From Gordonibacter faecis (GTDB lineage: Bacteria; Actinomycetota; Coriobacteriia; Coriobacteriales; Eggerthellaceae): a stretch of DNA of 64,000 nucleotides. The notes beneath the pieces were generated by a model. The model ran no database searches. It saw only the letters and a list, made by a program, of their open reading frames with translations, and was not told where the DNA came from. Below, in pieces: positions 7,468 to 15,053 of this stretch (within the stretch, counting starts at the first letter, position 1; the number at the start of each line of letters is the position of its first letter). The stretch covers positions 248,001-312,000 of the forward strand of contig NZ_JASJEU010000012.1 of the NCBI RefSeq assembly GCF_030077735.1, read 5' to 3'. Made by a program: the position numbers and the translations under genes.

Positions 7468-9318
7468 ATGGCATCAAATGCATCAGGCAAAGAGAAGCTG
7501 TTTATCAACGAAGTGCAGGGTCACCAGGCCCGCTACCGCAAACTCATCCAGTTCACACACTCATCCACGAAGGCGGCAGGTGCCATGCTGGTGGCGGCCG
7601 TGGTGGCGCTCATCGTGGCGAACACGGGTGGTTACGAGGGCTTTCTTGAGTTTTGGCACACCGAAGTGGGCGTGTTTTTTGGCGACGCGTTTGCGGGGAT
7701 GTCGCTTGCGCACGTCATCAACGATGTGTTTATGGCCATCTTCTTCTTGCTGGTGGGTTTGGAAGTGAAGTACGAACTCACGGTGGGCGAGCTGACGAAC
7801 ATCCGCCAGGCGCTGCTGCCCATTGTTGCCGCCGTGGGTGGCGTACTGGTGCCTATAGCCATCTACCTGGCCTTTAACGCCACGAACCCCGAAACTGCGC
7901 ACGGCTGGGGCGTGCCGACGGCTACCGACATCGCGTTCGCTCTGGGTATCTTGGCACTGCTGGGCAACCGCGTGCCGAACGGCGTGCGCGTGTTCTTGAG
8001 CACGCTGGCCGTGGCCGACGACATTATTGCCATCCTGGTAATCGCCATCTTCTACGGCCACAGCCCCTCGTTTGTGTGGCTGGGTGCGGCTGCCGTGGTG
8101 CTGCTGGTGCTGGTGCTGATGAACCGCAACCACATTTACTCGCTCATTCCGTATCTGCTGGTGGGAGCCGTGCTTTGGTACTGCGTGTTCATGTCGGGCG
8201 TGCACTCCACCATCGCGGGTGTGCTGCTGGCCTTCGTCATTCCGTCGGGTTCGCGCGTGAACATCAAAAGCTTCCTCACCTGGTCGGGCGACAAGGTGCG
8301 CGAGGCGCGCGCGGTGTACGAGCCCGAAACGCCTGTCATCGCGCAGGGTGGCTACATTGAAACCGTGCAGGATCTAAGCCGCGTCGCGCGCCAGGTGGTG
8401 CCGCCGGCTACGCGCCTGGAGCACCGGCTGTACCCGTGGGTATACTTCGGCATTCTGCCGCTGTTTGCGCTGACGAACGCCGACGTAAGTCTGGTGGGCG
8501 CCGACCTGGGTGCCTTCCTCACCGACCCGGTGCTCTATGGCGTGATGCTGGGCCTTCTGGTGGGCAAGCCGCTGGGCATTATGCTGTTCAGCTTTATTGT
8601 GGTGAAGCTGAAGGTGGCGTCGCTGCCCGAGAACGTGAACTGGATGCACATGCTGGGCGCGTCCATCCTAGGCGGCGTGGGTTTCACCATGGCCATCTTT
8701 GTGGCGAACCTTGCGTTCACCGACGAGGCGCTGGTCACCACCGCAAAGGCCGGCATTTTGGCGGCATCGCTTTTGGCGGGCGTGCTGGGTTTCTTGTTCC
8801 TCTTCCTGCAGGCAAAGGCGGCTCAGAAGCGCGGCGTGGCGTATTTGTCCACGCCGGCCAACGAGGATGACGACCTGCTGCAAACGGCCGACCGCGATGC
8901 CGTGCGCGACAGCGAAGAGATGATGCGCGACATCGAAAGCCCCCTCATCAAGCAGGAAATCGAGGAAGCGAAGAAGCGCTCCGGCGTGTTCGAAATTGTG
9001 GTTGACCTGGGCGAGAGCGGCCTTTTGGGCGGCGGCTCCATCGGGGATGTGCGCGAAGCGGTGCGCAACGAGGTGGTGCGCGTGCTGCGCGAAGAGGGCA
9101 AGGACGAGCTGCTGGAAAAGGTGCAGGACCAGTTCAAGGAGCACGAAGGCGAGCCGCCGCTGGTGAGCGTGGAAGAAGCGCTGCGCAGCGAAGGCGAAGA
9201 AGCCCTGCGCGCCGCCCTGCACCGCGAAGCCGAAGACACCACCGGTATGTCGGGCGGCCCAAGCGACAAACCTGAGCAGGCAAACGAAGATGCCACGCGC
9301 GGCGGGCAAGACCGCTAG
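7468..9318 (+). CDS. nhaA: NhaA-type Na+/H+ antiporter with long acidic C-terminal extension
   Basis: NhaA exports Na+ in exchange for H+. About 440 residues form the NhaA membrane core. ATDIAFALG and LAVADDIIAILVIA are present; the paired Asp in ADD is the ion-binding pair of the family. About 170 hydrophilic, Glu/Arg-rich residues follow, predicted soluble and without a domain I recognise. ATG at 7468 (MASNASGKEK) is chosen over upstream in-frame starts because the family core begins shortly after; its RBS is weak. It is probably monocistronic. Confidence 0.9.
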   Translation: MASNASGKEKLFINEVQGHQARYRKLIQFTHSSTKAAGAMLVAAVVALIVANTGGYEGFLEFWHTEVGVFFGDAFAGMSLAHVINDVFMAIFFLLVGLEVKYELTVGELTNIRQALLPIVAAVGGVLVPIAIYLAFNATNPETAHGWGVPTATDIAFALGILALLGNRVPNGVRVFLSTLAVADDIIAILVIAIFYGHSPSFVWLGAAAVVLLVLVLMNRNHIYSLIPYLLVGAVLWYCVFMSGVHSTIAGVLLAFVIPSGSRVNIKSFLTWSGDKVREARAVYEPETPVIAQGGYIETVQDLSRVARQVVPPATRLEHRLYPWVYFGILPLFALTNADVSLVGADLGAFLTDPVLYGVMLGLLVGKPLGIMLFSFIVVKLKVASLPENVNWMHMLGASILGGVGFTMAIFVANLAFTDEALVTTAKAGILAASLLAGVLGFLFLFLQAKAAQKRGVAYLSTPANEDDDLLQTADRDAVRDSEEMMRDIESPLIKQEIEEAKKRSGVFEIVVDLGESGLLGGGSIGDVREAVRNEVVRVLREEGKDELLEKVQDQFKEHEGEPPLVSVEEALRSEGEEALRAALHREAEDTTGMSGGPSDKPEQANEDATRGGQDR

Positions 9319-9412
9319 TTCGTGCGTTTGACTTCTGCGTGAGGTTCGGGCGCAGGTCGCGGGCCGTGCGCTATACTGACCGTCGAAACTGTCGAGGGAT
9401 TGAAGGGACGCC

Positions 9413-10792
9413 ATGGAAGCTGCCGCTATCGTGTTGGCTGCGGGTGCTGGAACCCGCATGAAGTCCAAGAAGCCGAAGGTGGTGCACGAGGTACTGGGAA
9501 AGCCCCTCGTGCGCTGGGTTGTGGATGCGGCTCGCAGTGCGGGCATCGAGCGCGTCGTTACCGTGGTGGGACACGAGCGTGAACAGGTGGAACCGCTGGT
9601 TGCCGCCGACACCGACGTGGTGGTGCAGCCCGAGCGCCGCGGCACGGCCGATGCCGTGGCCGTGTGCAAAGATGCGCTGGCCGATTTCGACGGTTCGCTG
9701 GTGGTGCTTTCGGGCGACTGTCCGCTCATTACGCCCGACACCGTGCGCCGCCTGGTGGAAACGCGCGAGGAAGCCAACGCCGCTGTGGTGGTGCTCACCA
9801 TGGAACTGGACGACCCGTACGGCTATGGCCGCATTGTGCGTGACCAGCTGGGTGCCGTCGAGCGCATCGTGGAGCAGAAAGACGCCACGAACGCCGAGGC
9901 TGCCATTCGCGAGTGCAATTCCGGCTTCTACTGCTTTGACGCCCGCGCCCTGTTCGACGCGCTGGCGCAGGTGGACGACAACAACGCCCAGGGTGAGTTC
10001 TACCTCACCGATGTCCTGGAGATTTGCCGCGCCGCGGGGCGTCCCGTGGTGGCGCTTCCCACCGATAAGCCCGCCGAGTGCCTGGGTGTGAACTCGCGCG
10101 CACAGCTGGCCGAGGCCACTCGCCAGGCGCAGGCGCGCATCAATCGCGCGCATATGGACGCCGGCGTGACCATGATGGCTCCTGATCAGGTGTGGATTGG
10201 CCCCGACGTGTGCATCGAGCGCGACGTGGAACTGCTGCCGCAAACGTATCTGCTGGGCGAAACCAGCGTGGGGGAAGACAGCGTCATCGGCCCGAACACG
10301 CGCCTGACCGACACCTTGGTGGGTCAGGGCTGCGTCGTGGACGAAACGGTGGCCGTTGACGCGCGCATCGACGACGGCGCCACGTGCGGCCCGCGCGCCT
10401 ACCTGCGTCCCGGCGCGCATCTGTGCGAGAACGCGAAGGCGGGCACGCACGTGGAAATCAAGAAGTCGACGGTGGGCAAGGGCTCCAAGGTGCCGCATCT
10501 GTCCTACATTGGCGATGCCACTATCGGCGAGGACGTGAACGTGGGCGCGGGTTCCATCACCTGCAACTACGACGGCGCGCACAAGCACGCCACCGTCATC
10601 GGCGACGGCGCGTTCATTGGCAGTGACACTATGCTGGTGGCCCCGGTCACCGTGGGTGCGGGTGCTGTGGTGGGCGCGGGTTCCACCATCACGAAGGACG
10701 TGGCGCCCGACGCGCTGGCTCTCACACGCCCTGATCAGCGCGAAATTGAGGGCTGGGCCGCAAAAAGACGCGCCCAGCAGGGCCGCTCGTAG
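9413..10792 (+). CDS. glmU: Bifunctional GlcNAc-1-P uridyltransferase / GlcN-1-P acetyltransferase
   Basis: GlmU makes UDP-GlcNAc, the precursor of peptidoglycan. The N-terminal pyrophosphorylase domain has LAAGAGTRMKSKKPKV and the metal-site GDCPL. From about residue 250 the left-handed beta-helix acetyltransferase repeats begin (hexapeptides such as VGEDSVIGPNTRL), with YIGDATIGEDVNVGAG as the catalytic loop region. Length 459 aa is standard. A TATACT -10-like box lies at 9372-9377. It heads a glmU-prs-pth run on the same strand, an order common in Gram-positive bacteria. Confidence 0.95.
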   Translation: MEAAAIVLAAGAGTRMKSKKPKVVHEVLGKPLVRWVVDAARSAGIERVVTVVGHEREQVEPLVAADTDVVVQPERRGTADAVAVCKDALADFDGSLVVLSGDCPLITPDTVRRLVETREEANAAVVVLTMELDDPYGYGRIVRDQLGAVERIVEQKDATNAEAAIRECNSGFYCFDARALFDALAQVDDNNAQGEFYLTDVLEICRAAGRPVVALPTDKPAECLGVNSRAQLAEATRQAQARINRAHMDAGVTMMAPDQVWIGPDVCIERDVELLPQTYLLGETSVGEDSVIGPNTRLTDTLVGQGCVVDETVAVDARIDDGATCGPRAYLRPGAHLCENAKAGTHVEIKKSTVGKGSKVPHLSYIGDATIGEDVNVGAGSITCNYDGAHKHATVIGDGAFIGSDTMLVAPVTVGAGAVVGAGSTITKDVAPDALALTRPDQREIEGWAAKRRAQQGRS

Positions 10793-10874
10793 CCGAACAA
10801 GGTAGAATGAACAATCGCCGCATTCGTGCGGCGCGGGGAAGAGACGAGAAGCAAGCTACACGAAGGAGCATGTC

Positions 10875-11840
10875 ATGACGGAAGTGCAGAAGAGCCTGGC
10901 TCTGTTCTCGGGGTCGGTCAACCCCGAGCTCGCCGATGAGATTGCCCAGAATTTGGATGTCTCACTTGGCAACGTCAAGCTCGAAAAGTTCGCGAACGGC
11001 GAGATTTACGCGCGCTACTTGGAAAGCGTGCGCGGCGCCGATGTGTTCCTCGTGCAGTCGGTGTGCGGGGCCGAAGGCTACGACGTGAACGACGCGCTCA
11101 TGGAGCTGCTCATCATGACCGATGCCGCCAAGCGCGCTTCCGCCCGCTCGGTATCTGCCGTGGTGGCGCACTACGGCTACGCGCGCCAGGATCGCAAGGC
11201 CACCGCGCGCGAGCCCATCACTGCCAAGCTGGTGGCTGATCTGCTGGCCGCCGCGGGCGTGGACAACGTTATCACCATCGACCTGCACCAAGATGCCATC
11301 CAGGGCTTCTTTGATCTGCCGGTGAACCACATGACGGCTATGCCCATCTTCGTTGACTATTTCAAGAGTATGCAGCTGGACAAGGATCGCCTGTGCGTTG
11401 TGTCGCCCGACGTGGGGCGCGCGAAGGCGGCGAAGAAGTTCTCCACGATGCTGGACTGCGACATTGCCATCATGCACAAGGATCGCCCGAAGCACAACCA
11501 GGCCGAAATCACGGCGCTCATCGGCGACGTGACGGACAAAATTTGCATCCTGAACGACGACATGATTGACACGGCCGGCTCGCTGGTGGCGGCCGCCTCC
11601 ACGCTGAAAGCCAAAGGTGCCTCGCAGGTATACGCCTGCGCCACGCACGGCCTGTTCAGCGGCCCGGCGTACGATCGCATTGAGAACTCCAGCATCGAAG
11701 AAGTGGTGGTGACGAACACCGTGCCCGTGCCGCTGGCCCGCCAGACCGGCAAGGTGAAGGTGCTGTCCGTGGGCCCCCTGTTCGCCCAAACCATCAGCAA
11801 CGTATACAACAACGGCTCGGTTGCGTCGTTGTTCGAGTAG
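10875..11840 (+). CDS. prs: Ribose-phosphate pyrophosphokinase
   Basis: Prs makes PRPP from ribose-5-phosphate and ATP for nucleotide, histidine and NAD synthesis. It is a 321-aa class I enzyme: YGYARQDRK is the ATP-binding loop, DLHQDAIQGFFDLPVNHM the metal and ribose-5-phosphate loop, and NDDMIDTAGSL the PRPP-binding motif. AAGGAG stands upstream of the ATG. The 82-bp gap after glmU holds a CGCCGC-ATTCGT-GCGGCG hairpin and a TAGAAT box that may be a separate promoter. Confidence 0.95.
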   Translation: MTEVQKSLALFSGSVNPELADEIAQNLDVSLGNVKLEKFANGEIYARYLESVRGADVFLVQSVCGAEGYDVNDALMELLIMTDAAKRASARSVSAVVAHYGYARQDRKATAREPITAKLVADLLAAAGVDNVITIDLHQDAIQGFFDLPVNHMTAMPIFVDYFKSMQLDKDRLCVVSPDVGRAKAAKKFSTMLDCDIAIMHKDRPKHNQAEITALIGDVTDKICILNDDMIDTAGSLVAAASTLKAKGASQVYACATHGLFSGPAYDRIENSSIEEVVVTNTVPVPLARQTGKVKVLSVGPLFAQTISNVYNNGSVASLFE

Positions 11841-11849
11841 GGGTTTCGC

Positions 11850-12413
11850 GTGACGATGTTCCTCATTGTGGGCCTGGGGAATCCGGGCGACGAATATGCG
11901 CATACGCGACACAATGCCGGGTTTGACGCGGTGGACGCCATTGCGGAAGAGGTGGGTGCGCGCTACTGGAAGACCGAGTGTGGCGCGCTCACGGCCAAGG
12001 GCGCCTACCGCGACGTTGACCTGGTGCTAGCCAAGCCGCAAAGCTACATGAACACGTCGGGTGGTCCGGTGAAGCAGCTCATGAACGCCTACGGCGTGGA
12101 CGCGGAGCACCTGATTATCATCCATGATGAACTGGACATCGACCCCGGAACCGTGCGCGTGAAGTTCGGCGGCGGCCACGCGGGCCACAACGGTCTGCGC
12201 TCCATCTGTGATAAACTGGGCACGCGCGATTGGTTCCGCGTGCGTGTGGGCATCGGCCGCCCCCCGGGACGCATGCCCGTGGTAGACTGGGTGCTGTCGC
12301 TGCCAAAAAAGGAAGCCGCCGAGGACTTCACGTACGCGGTCGACCGCGGCGCGCAAGCAGCGCTTTCGCTGGTAACGGCCGGCCTCGAAAAAACGCAACA
12401 AGCGTTCAACTAA
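11850..12413 (+). CDS. pth: Peptidyl-tRNA hydrolase
   Basis: Pth frees tRNA from prematurely released peptidyl-tRNA. The catalytic histidine lies in YAHTRHNAGF, GLGNPGDEY is the N-terminal signature, YMNTSG the substrate loop, and HDELDIDPGTVRVKFGGG carries the catalytic Asp. Length 187 aa is typical. The start is GTG at 11850, nine bases after prs, with GGGG in front; an in-frame ATG lies two codons on. It is co-transcribed with prs. Confidence 0.94.
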   Translation: MTMFLIVGLGNPGDEYAHTRHNAGFDAVDAIAEEVGARYWKTECGALTAKGAYRDVDLVLAKPQSYMNTSGGPVKQLMNAYGVDAEHLIIIHDELDIDPGTVRVKFGGGHAGHNGLRSICDKLGTRDWFRVRVGIGRPPGRMPVVDWVLSLPKKEAAEDFTYAVDRGAQAALSLVTAGLEKTQQAFN

Positions 12414-12459
12414 CGCGACAGCATCTACTCAACAATAACAAAGATCGAAGGAGGATGTT

Positions 12460-13836
12460 GTGCGCGGGTTTGTTAGGAGCGAGCGCGGGCAGGTGTATGC
12501 GCTGTTCGTTATTGTCATGTTTGCCTCGGCTTTCGGAAACCTTTCGCAGACTGCCGTCAATGCGATGCTTCCCGAGATCATGGAAGAGTTCGCGTTCGAC
12601 GTGGGACTTGGCCAGTGGCTTACAACCAGCTATATGTTGGTACTGGGCATTACGGTGCCCGTGTCTACGTATCTTTCGAAGCGCTTCTCCACGCGTGTGC
12701 ATGTCCTGGTAGGATTGGCGTTTTTCCTGGTGGGAGCACTTGCCGATTGCCTTGCTTCAAGCTTTGCGGTGTTGCTCGCGGGGCGTGTGTGCCAAGCGGT
12801 TTCAACGGGGTTATTGCTGCCGCTCATGCAGACTATTGCGATGACGCGCTTTCCCGAGGGACGCCGCGCCACGGCCATGGGTGTGGCGGGCATCGCCATG
12901 GGCTTCGCGCCGAACATTGGTCCCACCATTGGTGGCGCGCTCAGTTTTTCGCTGGGGTGGCGCAGCTTCTTTGTGCTGCTGGTTGTAGGTGCGGCGTTGC
13001 TGGCGGTGGTCACGGTGCTGATGGTGCGCGGAGGAGTGAGCAACCCTTCGGAGCGGTTCGACGCACGTTCCTTTACCCTGTCGGCGCTCGGCTTTGGCGG
13101 TTTGCTCTTGGGATTCTCCGAGGCAAGCAGTTTCGCCCTTTCGAGCCCCTTTGTGTGGGGGCCGCTTGTTCTAGGCACGTTGTTTCTGGTGCTGTTTGTG
13201 CGGCGACAGAAGCGTGTGGCCGACCCACTTATTGACATGCGGATATTTGCATCCGGGCAGTACAGCGTTGGGTTTGTGGTGCTGTGCTTGCTCCATGCAT
13301 CGTTTATGGGCGTGACGCTGGTTATTCCGCTCTATGTGGAGGGGCTCTGCGGAGGTACGGCGCTCGATGCGGGTATTGTGCTTTTGCCGGGTACTATTGC
13401 GGCCCTGTTTTTGAATCCGCTTGCGGGCGCGCTCACCGATCGTTTTGGCGTGCGCCCGGTGACGCTGGTGTCGGGAACGCTTTTGGCGGTTGGATCGGTG
13501 TCAATGGTGTTTCTCGATGAAAGTACGCCGCTTGCGGTGACCACGCTCTGCCAGGCGGTGCGCGGCTTCGGCGTGTCGGGCCTGATGGGGCCTCTTATCT
13601 CGTGGAGCCTTGCGGGCTTGCCGGGGCGCCTGGTGACGGATGGCTCGTCGTTCTCCATTGCGGGGCGGCAGGCGGCCGCGTCGCTGGGGACGTCGGCAAT
13701 GGTGCTGCTTATTGCCGTGGTGGGCGCTTCATCTGCGGCAACTGCGGTGCCGGCGCTGCCGTATCAGCTGGCGTTCGCGTTCTCGGCTGTGTTCGCGGTA
13801 GCCACCTTCGCGTTTATAGCGGCGAAGGTGCGCTAG
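12460..13836 (+). CDS. MFS multidrug exporter (DHA2/EmrB-like)
   Basis: This 458-aa membrane protein has 12-14 hydrophobic segments. The N-terminus contains AVNAMLPEIMEEF and YMLVLGITVPVSTYLSKRF, which match motifs of the DHA2 drug:H+ antiporters, and GMGVAGIAMGFAPNIGPTIGG-like glycine motifs follow. Start GTG at 12460 has AAGGAGG at ideal spacing. Codon use is slightly less GC-biased than its neighbours. A PadR-type regulator with its own promoter follows, a frequent pairing for drug exporters; the substrate is unknown. Confidence 0.85.
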   Translation: MRGFVRSERGQVYALFVIVMFASAFGNLSQTAVNAMLPEIMEEFAFDVGLGQWLTTSYMLVLGITVPVSTYLSKRFSTRVHVLVGLAFFLVGALADCLASSFAVLLAGRVCQAVSTGLLLPLMQTIAMTRFPEGRRATAMGVAGIAMGFAPNIGPTIGGALSFSLGWRSFFVLLVVGAALLAVVTVLMVRGGVSNPSERFDARSFTLSALGFGGLLLGFSEASSFALSSPFVWGPLVLGTLFLVLFVRRQKRVADPLIDMRIFASGQYSVGFVVLCLLHASFMGVTLVIPLYVEGLCGGTALDAGIVLLPGTIAALFLNPLAGALTDRFGVRPVTLVSGTLLAVGSVSMVFLDESTPLAVTTLCQAVRGFGVSGLMGPLISWSLAGLPGRLVTDGSSFSIAGRQAAASLGTSAMVLLIAVVGASSAATAVPALPYQLAFAFSAVFAVATFAFIAAKVR

Positions 13837-13930
13837 GGGCGCGTTCGCACCTTCCCGGCGCGTGCCGCGTGGCGCAGCGCGCAAAACGTTCCTTTGCTTC
13901 CCCTTCCGTTCGCACGTTTTCTTTCCGATA

Positions 13931-13979
13931 TATGTTGACAACATAGATGCTCTGGGAGTATATATGTTCACGTCATATA
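13931..13979 (+). promoter_or_regulatory. padR promoter with two inverted-repeat operators
   Basis: TTGACA (13935-13940) is a perfect -35, and GTATAT (13958-13963) a -10 at 17 bp. TATGTTG-A-CAACATA (13931-13945), a perfect inverted repeat, covers the -35. TATATG-N7-CATATA (13961-13979) covers the -10 and start site. ATGT/ACAT half-sites are typical of PadR operators, so autoregulation is likely. Confidence 0.7.
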
Positions 13980-14010
13980 GCTGACGCACGCATACGAGGA
14001 GGCGATGCCC

Positions 14011-14445
14011 ATGCCGCGAGGTGACTGTGAGGGTTCTGGTGCTCGGCAACCATGTTGCCGCAGGCGCGGCGGAGGCGGCGGCGCGCTGGTGGAGCCTGCC
14101 GCGTTGGCGGCGCTTCTGTACGCGGGAGGCTACGGCTACGACATGCGCCGTACCATCTTGGAGATGACCGATGGCGAAGTGGACGTTGACGTGGGGGGAT
14201 TGTATCGGTCCCTGCGGCGGCTGGAGGAAGAGGGCGCCGTGGTGTCGCGCTGGTGTGAGGATGCGTCCGGCCCGCGCAGGCGCGAGTACGAACTTACCGA
14301 GCAGGGCATGGAATTGGCCGAACAGTGGTTGGATGCGCTGCGGGCGCGCCAGCGGTTGGACGAGTTGCTGGTGGGTTTACTGGAAGGCGGCCTCGCCCAG
14401 GTGGGACGCACGTCTGAGGAAGACGCGGGTTCGCACGCGAGCTAG
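14011..14445 (+). CDS. PadR-family transcriptional regulator
   Basis: This 144-aa winged-helix repressor has the PadR core LLYAGGYGYDMRRTILEMT, the wing region VGGLYRSLRRLEEEGAVVSRW and EYELTEQGMELAEQW, then a dimerisation helix. The first 25 residues are unusually Cys/Gly/Arg-rich (QPCCRRRGGGGG) and outside the normal domain. ATG at 14011 is preferred to 14005 because AGGAGG (13997-14002) then sits eight bases away. It lies downstream of the MFS exporter and probably controls it together with itself through the palindromes in its promoter. Confidence 0.85.
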   Translation: MPRGDCEGSGARQPCCRRRGGGGGALVEPAALAALLYAGGYGYDMRRTILEMTDGEVDVDVGGLYRSLRRLEEEGAVVSRWCEDASGPRRREYELTEQGMELAEQWLDALRARQRLDELLVGLLEGGLAQVGRTSEEDAGSHAS

Positions 14446-14546
14446 CGGGTGAGCGGGCCGGCGGCAACAACGAGAGGCAAGCGTCGGGGTTTATCCCCGG
14501 AGGACAGAATGCGGGGCGTTACGCGCCTCGGGAAAGAAGGGTCACC

Positions 14547-14927
14547 ATGGCAGAAACGATAAAACTTGCGGTGCCAACGATGGGCGCCGCCGGGCTAGAG
14601 TCCGAGCGCGCGGGCCATTTCGGCCACTGCGATTGCTTCACTATTGTGGAGATTGCAGACGGCGAGATCAAGGGCACGTCCGAGGTGGCAAACCCGCCGC
14701 ATGAAGAGGGCGGTTGCCTGCGCCCCGTGGGTCTTCTGGCCGACGCCGGTGTGAACGCCATCGTGGCGGCTGGCATGGGCATGCGCCCGCTGATGGGCTT
14801 CAATCAGGCGGGCATCACCGTGTACTTCGAGAACCGCACGCCGCAGGTGGGCGAGGTGGCGAAGCTTGTTGCCGCTGGTGAGGTGCCCATCATGAGCGCC
14901 GCCGAGGCCTGCAATCACCATCACTGA
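14547..14927 (+). CDS. NifX/NifB-domain iron-molybdenum cofactor-binding-like protein
   Basis: This 126-aa protein belongs to the dinitrogenase FeMo-cofactor domain superfamily (NifX/NifY/NifB C-terminus). LAVPTMGAAGLESERAGHFGHCDCFTIV shape and the GMGMRPLMGFNQAGI loop are characteristic in short pieces: HFGHC near residue 28 and a terminal HHH are likely metal ligands. No nitrogenase genes are nearby. Stand-alone members are widespread in anaerobes with unclear roles, so only family membership is claimed. It is followed by a strong terminator. Confidence 0.8.
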   Translation: MAETIKLAVPTMGAAGLESERAGHFGHCDCFTIVEIADGEIKGTSEVANPPHEEGGCLRPVGLLADAGVNAIVAAGMGMRPLMGFNQAGITVYFENRTPQVGEVAKLVAAGEVPIMSAAEACNHHH

Positions 14928-14951
14928 TTCGCTTCCACACGCAGCAATGAG

Positions 14952-14994
14952 GCGCCCCGCAGCGCGACTTCGGTCGAGCGGCGGGGCGCTTCTT
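14952..14994 (+). terminator. Terminator after the NifX-like gene
   Basis: GCGCCCCGC (14952-14960) pairs with GCGGGGCGC (14981-14989), followed by TTCTTC. The 20-base loop can form a second small hairpin. Confidence 0.8.
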
Positions 14995-14998
14995 CGTT

Positions 14999-15027
14999 CT
15001 GACAACATGCGGGGGTCGTGTTATGCT
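14999..15027 (+). promoter_or_regulatory. Promoter of the TPR protein gene
   Basis: CTGACA (14999-15004) and TATGCT (15022-15027) are spaced by 17 bp, immediately after the preceding terminator and 26 bases before the GTG start. Confidence 0.6.
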
Positions 15028-15053
15028 GCTTGCTTAAAGAGAAAGGAGCACGT

